Positions 1 through 7,142 of a stretch of 24,634 nucleotides of DNA are shown piece by piece; within the stretch, counting starts at the first letter, position 1; the number at the start of each line of letters is the position of its first letter. Where the stretch lies: assembly GCA_021299615.1 (NCBI GenBank), contig JAJTHC010000027.1:1-24634 (forward strand). The letters run 5' to 3'. The notes under the pieces were generated by a model. That model searched no databases, was not told the origin of the DNA, and saw only the letters and a program-made list of their open reading frames with translations. The translations under genes were made by a program, and so were the position numbers. This DNA is from Vampirovibrionales bacterium. Lineage in GTDB: Bacteria; Cyanobacteriota; Vampirovibrionia; Vampirovibrionales; JAJTHC01.

Positions 1-1326
1 CAAGCGTTTTTTAGACGACACGTCTTCTTCTTTTTTCAAGGCTTCTTGCTCGATTTCCAGTTGTCGCAATTGACGGTTGACGACATCCAGCTCTTCAGGC
101 AGGCTGTCAATATCGGTGCGTAAGCGACTGGCGGCTTCATCCATCAGATCAATGGCTTTATCAGGCAAGAAGCGGTCTTGAATATAGCGTTTGGAAAGCG
201 TCACCGCAGCGACTAGTGCCGCATCCTTAATTCGCACCCCGTGATGCAATTCGTACTTTTCTTTTAAGCCTCTCAAAATACTAATGGTGTCTTCTTCACT
301 CGGTTCGTGAACTTGCACGGGTTGAAAGCGACGTTCTAACGCAGCGTCTTTTTCGATATATTTACGATATTCGTTAATGGTGGTTGCCCCAATGCAACGC
401 AATTCCCCACGAGCCAACTTGGGTTTGAGCAGATTGCTGGCATCCATGGCACCGCCATCGCCTCCGCCACCTGCACCCACAACGGTGTGCAATTCGTCGA
501 TGAATAAAATAATTTGCCCAGTAGAATCTTCCACTTCTTTCAAAACATCCTTGAGCCGTTCTTCAAATTCGCCCCGATACTTAGACCCTGCCAAGAGCAT
601 CCCCATATCGAGCGAAAAGACTTGCTTGTCTTTCAAGCCTTCAGGCACATCGCCTTTAATGATGCGTTGAGCCAACCCTTCGACGATCGCCGTTTTGCCG
701 ACCCCCGGTTCGCCAATGAGTACTGGGTTGTTTTTGGTACGACGGCTTAAAACTTGAATCACACGGCGGATTTCATCCTGCCTGCCAATGACGGGATCCA
801 ACTTGCCTGCCCGTGCTTTTTCGGTAAGATTATGCCCATATTTATGCAAGGCACTTTGTTCATTTTGAGCTTCTTCCGATGCGGTGGGTGTGTGCAAACC
901 TTCGGTCAAACTCACGGCGGTTACGCCAGAACGTCGTAATAAAGCGGATGCCAGCCCCCCTTCATCCAGCAAAGCAAGTAAAAGCTCTTCAGGCGAAATA
1001 AGGGATTTTCCTTGTTGATTCGCCATATTCCACGCCACATTTTGAACCAACGCAATGCGAGCCGACACATATAGATTCGATTCAATCGGATGATTCAATC
1101 GTGGGCGACTGGCAAGGTTCTTGGCTAGTTCAGCAATGACGGTGGGGTAATGCCCACCTAAGCTTTTGATGAGACTTTGGTGAGCCTTCATGCCCTGCCC
1201 ATGCTCAAGCAACGCCAGCAAAAGATGCTCTACATCCAGTTCGCTATGGCGAAACTGTACGGCAATGTCGTGGCTGATTTGCAACAAGCGTTGGGCTTCA
1301 GGGTCGTATCGGTTGACGTCGAACAT
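1..1326 (-). CDS. clpB: ClpB disaggregase, N-terminal part (cut by window edge)
   Basis: This is the ATP-dependent protein disaggregase that works with DnaK/DnaJ/GrpE to rescue aggregated proteins in the cytoplasm. About 442 residues are visible; the C-terminus lies beyond position 1. A Clp N domain covers about residues 1-145. The first AAA+ module has Walker A GEPGVGKT (205-212), Walker B ILFIDELH (273-280), the glycine-rich stretch GAGGGGDGGAMDASN, and an arginine-finger segment ALERRFQPV (about 329-337). From about residue 400 a charged helical segment begins the coiled-coil M domain, which argues for ClpB rather than ClpA or ClpX. The ATG at 1326 is preceded by GAGG at a usable distance and by a consensus TATAAT at 1362-1367. 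Repeat copy 1 lies just upstream. No CIRCE-type heat-shock operator was seen. Confidence 0.96.
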   Translation of the reverse strand, partial: MFDVNRYDPEAQRLLQISHDIAVQFRHSELDVEHLLLALLEHGQGMKAHQSLIKSLGGHYPTVIAELAKNLASRPRLNHPIESNLYVSARIALVQNVAWNMANQQGKSLISPEELLLALLDEGGLASALLRRSGVTAVSLTEGLHTPTASEEAQNEQSALHKYGHNLTEKARAGKLDPVIGRQDEIRRVIQVLSRRTKNNPVLIGEPGVGKTAIVEGLAQRIIKGDVPEGLKDKQVFSLDMGMLLAGSKYRGEFEERLKDVLKEVEDSTGQIILFIDELHTVVGAGGGGDGGAMDASNLLKPKLARGELRCIGATTINEYRKYIEKDAALERRFQPVQVHEPSEEDTISILRGLKEKYELHHGVRIKDAALVAAVTLSKRYIQDRFLPDKAIDLMDEAASRLRTDIDSLPEELDVVNRQLRQLEIEQEALKKEEDVSSKKRL

Positions 1327-1361
1327 AGGGGAATCCTCACAAAATTAAAAGACTTTTCCCC

Positions 1362-1367
1362 ATTATA
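1362..1367 (-). promoter_or_regulatory. Probable -10 element of clpB
   Basis: Read on the minus strand this is a perfect TATAAT, about 35 bases upstream of the clpB ATG. No good -35 hexamer sits 16-18 bases further up (AATCAC or similar). It may be a weak or activated vegetative promoter, or depend on another sigma factor. The distance suits a short leader. Confidence 0.5.
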
Positions 1368-1410
1368 ACTTTTTTTAATTACTTGTGATTGTTTTTAAGA
1401 AAAAATCAAT

Positions 1411-1562
1411 ATATAGACGTCTTTAGAGTTTTCTGTAGAGGTGGCTAGACGAGGAGCCTAGATTATTTTGTGAGGGCGTGTAGTGAGACCTACATAACTG
1501 AACAAAATAATCGTAGCGACAAAGTATAGACCCTGTACAGAAAATTATAAAGACGTCTATAG
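1411..1562 (+). repeat. Intergenic palindromic repeat, copy 1
   Basis: This is an imperfect palindrome of about 150 bp. Outer arms ATAGACGTCTTTA (1413-1425) and TAAAGACGTCTAT (1548-1560) are exact reverse complements. Inside are the family blocks AGGAGCCTAGA and ATCGTAGCGACAA, an inner stem GATTATTTTGT/ACAAAATAATC, and a terminal hairpin TGTAG-6 nt-CTACA. The outer arms differ in sequence from those of copies 2, 5 and 6 but still pair. It lies between the 3' end of flgB and the 5' region of clpB. Confidence 0.93.
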
Positions 1563-1569
1563 CGAAAAA

Positions 1570-1938
1570 CTACCTACCAACGTTAGAGGCTGTCTTGATA
1601 TTGTTAATCACCGTGCTTAGGCGTTTTGACACCATGTTGAAATACATCAAGTTCTTTTGCATGTCCATCAATTCATTTTGTAGATTGACGGTGCCGTCGC
1701 CTTCGGTACTCAACATATCGGGGAGCTGGCTTGCCCCCATACGGCTGGAAAGGCTGGTGTCCATCACGCTGTTGTCTGCCCCTAAAAAGGTTTCAAACTT
1801 GTAGTGCTTGGGCTTGTATCCTGGCGTGTTGACGTTGGCGATATTGTCCGCCGATGCCTTTTGCATGGTGATAAGGTTACTAAGATTTTGACTTAAAGGA
1901 GCCACTGCTCCGTCGATATTGATGCCTGAAAATTGCAT
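1570..1938 (-). CDS. flgB: Flagellar basal-body rod protein FlgB
   Basis: This is a proximal rod subunit of the flagellar basal body, exported by the flagellar type III system and assembled in the periplasm. At 122 residues it has the usual short FlgB size. The rod/hook N-terminal signature is visible as ADNIANVNTPGYKPKHYKFE (about residues 30-49). The C-terminal part VNLQNELMDMQKNLMYFNMVSKRLS matches the amphipathic helix pattern of FlgB (VDLEKEM...NQ..Y). AAGGA lies upstream of the ATG. It starts 19 bases after the FlgF/FlgG-like gene, so the two are probably co-transcribed. The usual partners flgC and fliE do not follow; repeat copy 1 and clpB do, so the rod genes are split in this genome. 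Confidence 0.88.
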   Translation of the reverse strand: MQFSGINIDGAVAPLSQNLSNLITMQKASADNIANVNTPGYKPKHYKFETFLGADNSVMDTSLSSRMGASQLPDMLSTEGDGTVNLQNELMDMQKNLMYFNMVSKRLSTVINNIKTASNVGR

Positions 1939-1957
1939 GGTTTAGTCCTTTAAAAGC

Positions 1958-2665
1958 TTACTGTCTAATGCGGATCGCCTGATTAAGCAACTCATCCATG
2001 AGTTTGACGAGTCGCATATTGGTAATAACGCCTGCGTTAATCCGCATGGAATTGTGAACTTCGTCATATAAATCGACATTGGAACGTTCCAAGGCGCCTT
2101 GCATGATTTGAGGTTTTTCTTCCAAAGTCGGCGTGCCTGATTCTTCAGACGGTAAGAGTTGGTTACGGCTGGTTTTCACGAGTCCAGCAGGGTTGTCAAA
2201 CCGTGCTACGCTCAACTGCCCGATAACTTTTTTGTACCCGTCTTCCTTTTTTTTGATGCTCACTTCCCCTGTGGGAGACACCATGAGCTTGCCGAAATCC
2301 TGCGGAATTTGGATGCCTTGCCCCACAATGTCGCCTTCTTGGGTGACCAAAATACGGTCTCGATTGAGGCGAAAGCGACCGTCTTTGGTGTAAGCTTGTG
2401 AACCGTCTGGGCGAGTCACCATGAAGTAGGCGTTGGGATTTTTCAGGGCAAGATCAAACTCGTTTTGCGTGAGTTCTTGCATACCTGCGGTGGTGTCGGT
2501 TTGCAGGGAGCCTTTTAAGGCGTTGGCCCCGTCGAGGTAAAGATCAAAGCGTTCCGCTTTATAGCCTGTTGTTGTGTAGTTTGCCATGTTTTTCACAACG
2601 CTATTAAGGGCGTTATAATGCACCAAGCCGTTATTAGCGGCGGATTGAATCATACCGATGAGCAT
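1958..2665 (-). CDS. FlgF/FlgG-family flagellar rod protein
   Basis: This is a flagellar rod protein of the FlgF/FlgG type, 235 residues, close to the 250-260 of characterised members. The N-terminal rod motif is present in altered form (NMANYTTTGYKAERF, about residues 27-41, where canonical proteins have NLANVNTTGFK). A central segment of FlgE/F/G type reads LALKNPNAYFMVTRPDGS...YTKDGRFRLNRD. Near the end the FlgG-like phrase IMQGALERSNVDLYDE is followed by a shortened terminal helix. It cannot be assigned confidently to FlgF or FlgG from one sequence. The ATG is preceded by a strong AGGAGG. Upstream on the minus strand ACCGATAC resembles a sigma-28 -10 box (GCCGATAA), but the matching -35 is poor. 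Confidence 0.85.
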   Translation of the reverse strand: MLIGMIQSAANNGLVHYNALNSVVKNMANYTTTGYKAERFDLYLDGANALKGSLQTDTTAGMQELTQNEFDLALKNPNAYFMVTRPDGSQAYTKDGRFRLNRDRILVTQEGDIVGQGIQIPQDFGKLMVSPTGEVSIKKKEDGYKKVIGQLSVARFDNPAGLVKTSRNQLLPSEESGTPTLEEKPQIMQGALERSNVDLYDEVHNSMRINAGVITNMRLVKLMDELLNQAIRIRQ

Positions 2666-2754
2666 ACGAAAAGCCTCCTACAGTTTTAGGGAACCGTAAG
2701 AAGTATCGGTATAAAAATAGTTTTATCTAAAACGGTCGTTTAAACAATGGAGAA

Positions 2755-2854
2755 AAACTAAAGAAACTAAACAAACTAAAGATTGCAGACTAAAGAAACT
2801 AAAGAAACTAAAGAAACTAAAGATTCAAAACTAAAGAAGCTAAATAAACTAAAG
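2755..2854 (+). repeat. Tandem array of a 9-bp unit (AAACTAAAG)
   Basis: About ten units of AAACTAAAG and close variants (AAACTAAAC, AAGCTAAAT) run in tandem, interrupted twice by short spacers (ATTGCAG and ATTCAA). The array starts almost exactly at the stop codon of the symporter gene and fills most of the gap to the flagellar rod gene. On the transcribed strand it reads CTTTAGTTT repeatedly. One reading frame carries TAG in each unit, so that frame is not coding. Confidence 0.9.
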
Positions 2855-2855
2855 A

Positions 2856-4214
2856 CTAGTTGTTTTCCATTTGAATGACATTTTCCCACTCATCGGAACC
2901 GTTAATGACATCATAATTGAGATCACCTTCTTGAGCGGAAACAAGCGTCGCCACCGTGCAACTGGAAATCACGTTAATGGCGGTTCGCAACATATCTAAA
3001 ATGCGGTCAATCGGCCAAAGTAGAGCGATGCCTCCAAATAAAGGCGTAAAACCTTCGCCAATAGAATTGATGACAATCGCCATGGTGATTAAGCCTGCAC
3101 TCGGCACACCAGGGGTCGCAATAGACGCCAAAATCGAAAAGACCACGATGAGAACTTGAGTCCACAAGGTGAGTTCAAGCCCAAAGGCTTGAGCGAGGAA
3201 TAAAACAGCGATAACTTCAAAAAGGGTCGTTCCTGTTTTGTTGATGCTGGCACCTGTGGGTAAAACAAAACTAGCGACTTGATGGCTCACACCCACACGA
3301 TTTTCGCAACAGGCAATCGACACAGGCAAAGTTGCGGAGCTGGATGCCGTCCCGAAGGAAACCATAATCGCTTCACTAATGGCTCGATAGAATTGTAGGA
3401 AGTTCACTTTCGCCACAGTTTTTAGCAAAATCGGAATTAAAATAAAGGTTTGAATCAACAAGCCCATGACAACCACAAGCGTGTAAGGGGCTAAAATCTG
3501 GAAGATTTGTGGCCCTGCTTTGGCTACTGAAATATAAGTCAAACTAAACACACCAGGAACGGCCAGGATGAACACCCAATCGGTTAGTTTCATGGTGGTG
3601 GCGAAAATGGATTCAAAAAAGGCAATCACAGGACGCCCCGCTTCACCCACTTTCGACAAGGCACTGGCAAAGAAAATCGTAAACAAGACCAACGGCACCA
3701 TTTCGGCTTTTGCCAAGGCTTCCATGGGGTTTTTGGGAATCAAGTTGAGAAAGAGTTCTTTTAAACTGTAAGCATTTGCCGTGATGTGGCTGACATCGAC
3801 AGGGGGGCGGTGCGACATGCTCGCTAAAGCGGATGTTGGATCTTGCATCAGCGTTTTGAGATATTCACCTGGATGCAAAAACTGCCCAAGCCCTAGAGCA
3901 ATCAAGGCGGAAAGCGTCATCATAATGACGAACCAACCCAAGACTCGACCGCCGAAGCGACCTAAGGAGCGACCATCACTCACGCTCGTGACGCCCACAA
4001 CAAGGGAACTGACCACGATCGGCACAACCAGCATACCAATCAAGCGAATGAAGACCTGCCCAATGGTATCAAAAATGGAATAAAATACATGAAACTTCGG
4101 ATCGCTTAACGCCAAACCCAAGCTAGCCCCTGCCACAATGGCAAACAAGATATGCCAATGACGCTTTGTGCCTAAGCCAAGTGCTAATAATGCCAACCAC
4201 AAAAAACGTTTCAT
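2856..4214 (-). CDS. Dicarboxylate/amino acid:cation symporter (DAACS/SDF family)
   Basis: This is an inner-membrane secondary transporter of the sodium/proton:dicarboxylate symporter family (GltP, DctA, GltPh relatives), importing glutamate/aspartate or C4-dicarboxylates with cations. Hydrophobic segments run throughout the protein. The family landmarks are the serine-rich hairpin GTASSSATLPVS and the substrate-site segment TGASINKTGTTLFE, equivalent to the NMDGT region; here it reads NKTGT. Substrate cannot be fixed from this. The open frame extends to 4265, but I prefer the ATG at 4214 (452 residues). GGAGAG at 4224-4229 is nine bases upstream, and a promoter -10 lies at 4254-4259, inside the longer version. 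A 9-bp tandem array follows the stop codon immediately. Confidence 0.9.
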   Translation of the reverse strand: MKRFLWLALLALGLGTKRHWHILFAIVAGASLGLALSDPKFHVFYSIFDTIGQVFIRLIGMLVVPIVVSSLVVGVTSVSDGRSLGRFGGRVLGWFVIMMTLSALIALGLGQFLHPGEYLKTLMQDPTSALASMSHRPPVDVSHITANAYSLKELFLNLIPKNPMEALAKAEMVPLVLFTIFFASALSKVGEAGRPVIAFFESIFATTMKLTDWVFILAVPGVFSLTYISVAKAGPQIFQILAPYTLVVVMGLLIQTFILIPILLKTVAKVNFLQFYRAISEAIMVSFGTASSSATLPVSIACCENRVGVSHQVASFVLPTGASINKTGTTLFEVIAVLFLAQAFGLELTLWTQVLIVVFSILASIATPGVPSAGLITMAIVINSIGEGFTPLFGGIALLWPIDRILDMLRTAINVISSCTVATLVSAQEGDLNYDVINGSDEWENVIQMENN

Positions 4215-4253
4215 GCCACAATGCTCTCCATGTAAAATATCAAGTACAGAAGT

Positions 4254-4282
4254 ATAATATGCCAAAGGTATAAATTATACAA
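4254..4282 (-). promoter_or_regulatory. Probable promoter of the symporter gene
   Basis: On the minus strand TATTAT (4254-4259) is separated by 17 bases from TTGTAT (4277-4282). The -10 is good and the -35 moderate. The surrounding AT-rich stretch 4250-4295 holds several GTATAA/TTATAC copies, including the near-palindrome GTATAAATTATAC (4268-4280), which could be alternative -10 boxes or an operator. Transcription from here would begin downstream of the first in-frame ATG at 4265, supporting the start at 4214. Confidence 0.5.
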
Positions 4283-4326
4283 GACATTATACAGGGGGTT
4301 ATATATTTAATCACGCTAAAAATTGA

Positions 4327-5223
4327 TTAAATCGAATCTGATGCCTTTGAAGAGCTGGACAAAATGAACAAATCGATGATTTCAGAAAGTTCGTTGGCTT
4401 TGCCTTGATAATGCTTAATATCGGATTCTAGCTTGCGAATCACGGTTTTGTATTCTTCAATCTTTTTAATGTTGCCACGCACGGCTTCCAACATTTCAGA
4501 TTGAGCCGCTTGGGCTTCAGAAAGCACTTCTTCCATGGCAATACCCATGGCTTCCATGGTCAAGCGAATGATTTGAGCCCCTGTTTGTTTGGTTACGCCT
4601 TCAGGCAAGTTATTGACAAGTGTAATTAAGGTACGCACATTATTGGTGTATTCAGTGTCATAAATCGGCTTGGGTTCTGCCAAGTGATTTAAGGACAATT
4701 GAGGTTTACGAGCCACCACTTCCGTATAGCTGGATTGAGCCACTTCAGCATCTAAGGGACTAAAATTAATGGCGGTTGAAATGTTTTCAGCAATACGTTC
4801 ATCGCTAACGTCATTATTGTAAACAGAATCAAGAAGTGCGTCATCTAAGTCAATGTTTTGAATGCCTTCAAGAGAGGGGGCTTCAGAAAGATCGTTATAG
4901 CTGGGGGACATGGGTAAAGCTCCTATAGAATCATCGGAATATGCAGATATTTTTGCTTCATGTGCTTCAAGTAAAACATCATGGGGGACTATTCCACTAA
5001 TTCTAGCATCCTTCTGATTTTTTGTCTCGTTTTTTTCTTCTTCAGCTAAATCGGATATTGATTCACCCGATGTGGCTGAGATGGTAAAATTTGTTTTAGA
5101 TGAATTTAAACGTGATTTAATACGTTCAAGGGTGGGCGATGTGCTTGGCAAATCAAGTAAAGGGCGGTGGGTTTGTTCGGCTTGATTAAGGCGTTCTTTC
5201 AAGCGTTCAAAGCGATACTTCAT
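4327..5223 (-). CDS. Unknown protein with conserved-looking C-terminal helical region
   Basis: I do not recognise a named family. The 298-residue protein has no signal peptide or membrane segment. Residues about 1-175 are charged and Ser/Asp/Glu-rich and look disordered (for example ATSGESISDLAEEEKNET). From about residue 190 an ordered helical region begins (VRTLITLVNNLPEGVTKQTG, then IIRLTMEAMGIAMEEVLSEA), ending in a heptad-like coiled coil at about 240-285. Such a layout would suit a cytoplasmic scaffold or a cell-shape or motility adaptor, but that is inference. The ATG is preceded by AAAGGAA. The gene stands alone between the symporter and repeat copy 2. Confidence 0.8.
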   Translation of the reverse strand: MKYRFERLKERLNQAEQTHRPLLDLPSTSPTLERIKSRLNSSKTNFTISATSGESISDLAEEEKNETKNQKDARISGIVPHDVLLEAHEAKISAYSDDSIGALPMSPSYNDLSEAPSLEGIQNIDLDDALLDSVYNNDVSDERIAENISTAINFSPLDAEVAQSSYTEVVARKPQLSLNHLAEPKPIYDTEYTNNVRTLITLVNNLPEGVTKQTGAQIIRLTMEAMGIAMEEVLSEAQAAQSEMLEAVRGNIKKIEEYKTVIRKLESDIKHYQGKANELSEIIDLFILSSSSKASDSI

Positions 5224-5318
5224 GGCAAGTGTTCCTTTATTTTGAATTAACGCTATTCTAGCCTATTTCAGACGACTCACTTTATTTAACGCCCAATTTT
5301 CCCATAAATGAAGGACGC

Positions 5319-5468
5319 TATAGTGTTTTAAAGAGTTTTCCAGACAGTAGGCTAGACGAGGAGCCTAGATTATTTTGTGAAGAAGTGTAGATAGACCTAC
5401 ATGACTGAACAAAATAATCGTAGCGACAAAGTATAGACACCGTAGGGGAAATTATTTAAAACACTATA
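5319..5468 (+). repeat. Intergenic palindromic repeat, copy 2
   Basis: This 150-bp copy is bounded by perfect terminal inverted repeats TATAGTGTTTTAAA (5319-5332) and TTTAAAACACTATA (5455-5468). It contains the invariant blocks AGGAGCCTAGA and ATCGTAGCGACAA, the GATTATTTTGT/ACAAAATAATC stem and the TGTAG-ATAGAC-CTACA hairpin. It is of the GAAGAAG/CATGAC subtype with copies 5 and 7. It lies between the 5' end of the 298-residue gene and the 3' end of fliI; the whole 5224-5585 gap holds only this repeat and a REP-like palindrome. Confidence 0.95.
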
Positions 5469-5491
5469 TAGAAAGTTCTGCGAAAGGGGAA

Positions 5492-5566
5492 ACCCTCATC
5501 CTGAGTGAAACGAAGGATCTCCTAGCCTTTACGGTTTGGGAGATGTTTCGCTATGTTCAACATGAC
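5492..5566 (+). repeat. REP-like imperfect palindrome downstream of fliI
   Basis: This is a roughly 75-bp imperfect inverted repeat. CCTCATCCTGAGTGAAACG on the left pairs roughly with the right part of GGAGATGTTTCGCTATG and TTCAACATGACG, around an inner stem ATCTCC/GGAGAT. The ATCCTGAGTGAAACGAAGG phrase resembles dispersed repeats seen in many unrelated genomes. It sits about 20 bases past the fliI stop codon and may act as a terminator or mRNA 3' stabiliser. Confidence 0.6.
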
Positions 5567-5585
5567 GTCTTGTCTTTTTGTAGCT

Positions 5586-6914
5586 TTATCTAACCGCAAG
5601 TATAGACTTCAACTGTTCCAACGCCTCCTCAAAAGGGACGTTGTCTTGAATGCCTTGGCGTAAAAAATCCATGAGCGGATCATGCAATTTCACCGCACGA
5701 TCCAACGCCGCATTCTGCCCAGCCACATACGCCCCCACCGAAAGCAAGTCTTCATTTTGCTGATACGTCGCCAGCAACCGACGGGCTTCACTCGCCAACG
5801 CCTGATGTTCCGTACCAGCCAAGATCGTGAACAAACGACTGACGGATGCCCCCACATCAATCGAAGGGAAATGGTTGCGTTGAGCCAAATCACGAGACAA
5901 AACGACGTGACCGTCCAACAAACCACGGGTTAAATCGGCAATGGGTTCGTTGAAGTCGTCGCCTTCCACCAAAACCGTGTAAATCCCTGTAATGCTTCCT
6001 TTTTCGCCCATGCCTGTGCGTTCGAGCAATTTCGGCATGAAGGCATACACACTGGGCGGATACCCCCGCGTCGCAGGAGGCTCCCCCGCTGCCAAGCCGA
6101 CTTCTCGTAATGCCATGGCAATACGAGTCACGCTGTCCATCATCAATAGCACTTGTTTGCCTTCATCTCTGAAGTATTCGGCAATGGCAGTTGCCACGAG
6201 TCCAGCTTTTATTTTAACCAAGGCTGGGGCTTCGGCAGTGGCGACCACTAGCACGCTTCGCTTAATGCCTTCTTCACCTAGTGAATGCTGAATAAACTCC
6301 TTGACTTCACGACCCCGTTCGCCAATGAGTGCAATCACGTTGAGATCCGCCTTGGCATTACGAGCCAGCATCCCGAGCGTGGTGCTTTTTCCCACGCCAC
6401 TGCCTGCAAAAACACCGACTCGCTGACCGTAGCCGAGGGTTAAGGTGCTGTCCCACGCTTTTATGCCTGTGGGTAAGATCTCGTCGATTTCTTTGCGGTA
6501 CAAGGGATTCGGCGGTATGGCGGAAGCGTTGTATTCAATGGATGCTTTAGGTAAGCTGGTTTCAGGATTCATGGGATTGCCTAGACCGTCCAAGACATGC
6601 CCAAGCAAGTGAGGTCCCACGCCGACTTTAAAGGGTTCGCCTGTGTTCCAAACTCTCGCTCCGGGATGCAAGGCTTGCATCGAGCCAAGCGGCATCAAAA
6701 GCAAGTGACCGTCTTTAAAGCCCACGACTTCGCTTAGAATGGGATCGATGCGACTGCCTGCTTGTTCAATTTCGCAAATATCACCGAGCTTGGCATTCGG
6801 GCCTTGGGATTCTATCATTAAGCCAATGGTTTTGACGACACGCCCAAAGGCGACATCGTGGTGGCGTTGTCGGTTGGGGATTTCGATGTTTTGCAAGAGG
6901 GCGTCGTTTGTCAT
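5586..6914 (-). CDS. fliI: Flagellum-specific ATPase FliI
   Basis: This is the ATPase of the flagellar type III export apparatus. It forms a hexamer at the cytoplasmic face of the basal body and energises unloading of export substrates. Its 442 residues are the normal length. An F1-beta-like N-terminal domain is followed by Walker A GSGVGKST (171-178), the catalytic GERGREVKEF segment (Glu199), and Walker B LLMMDSVTR (Asp260). The phrase GLAAGEPPATRGYPPSVYAF is typical of FliI/YscN ATPases. FliI is favoured over YscN because flagellar rod genes lie nearby. AAGGAAA precedes the ATG. Its usual neighbours fliH and fliJ are absent, so it seems to be a single-gene unit flanked by repeat copies 2 and 3. 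Confidence 0.95.
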   Translation of the reverse strand: MTNDALLQNIEIPNRQRHHDVAFGRVVKTIGLMIESQGPNAKLGDICEIEQAGSRIDPILSEVVGFKDGHLLLMPLGSMQALHPGARVWNTGEPFKVGVGPHLLGHVLDGLGNPMNPETSLPKASIEYNASAIPPNPLYRKEIDEILPTGIKAWDSTLTLGYGQRVGVFAGSGVGKSTTLGMLARNAKADLNVIALIGERGREVKEFIQHSLGEEGIKRSVLVVATAEAPALVKIKAGLVATAIAEYFRDEGKQVLLMMDSVTRIAMALREVGLAAGEPPATRGYPPSVYAFMPKLLERTGMGEKGSITGIYTVLVEGDDFNEPIADLTRGLLDGHVVLSRDLAQRNHFPSIDVGASVSRLFTILAGTEHQALASEARRLLATYQQNEDLLSVGAYVAGQNAALDRAVKLHDPLMDFLRQGIQDNVPFEEALEQLKSILAVR

Positions 6915-6965
6915 GGCGTTTCCTTAACAGTTCTTACTTATTATATAGAATCCTGCCAAAGAAAA

Positions 6966-7113
6966 GATACAGCCGTTGAAGGAGTTTTGTAAATCTCTTC
7001 TTAGGAGCCTAGACTCGCAGATGTGTGAGATGTACAGAAGTGTACATAAGCACATCGAAAATCGTAGCGACAACGAAGAGACACTATACAGAAAATTATA
7101 AACTTGACTATAC
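6966..7113 (+). repeat. Intergenic palindromic repeat, copy 3 (divergent)
   Basis: This is the most divergent copy. It keeps AGGAGCCTAGA and ATCGTAGCGACAA, and its right arm ACAGAAAATTATAAA equals that of copy 1. The inner stem is replaced: instead of GATTATTTTGT/ACAAAATAATC it has GATGTG/CACATC enclosing ATGTAC/GTACAT, again a perfect nested hairpin. TCTCTTC on the left pairs with GAAGAGA on the right. It separates fliI from the upstream 283-residue gene. Outer limits are approximate. Confidence 0.8.
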
Positions 7114-7142
7114 CTAATAATATCAAAAAGTTTCATAGATTT

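Noticed and set aside
377..1368. Several plus-strand open frames opposite clpB
   Set aside because: They are antisense shadows of a clear ClpB frame on the minus strand, with no ribosome sites.
6924..7136. 70-codon minus-strand open frame over repeat copy 3
   Set aside because: It runs through the palindromic repeat, has no ribosome site, and its sequence simply follows the repeat arms.
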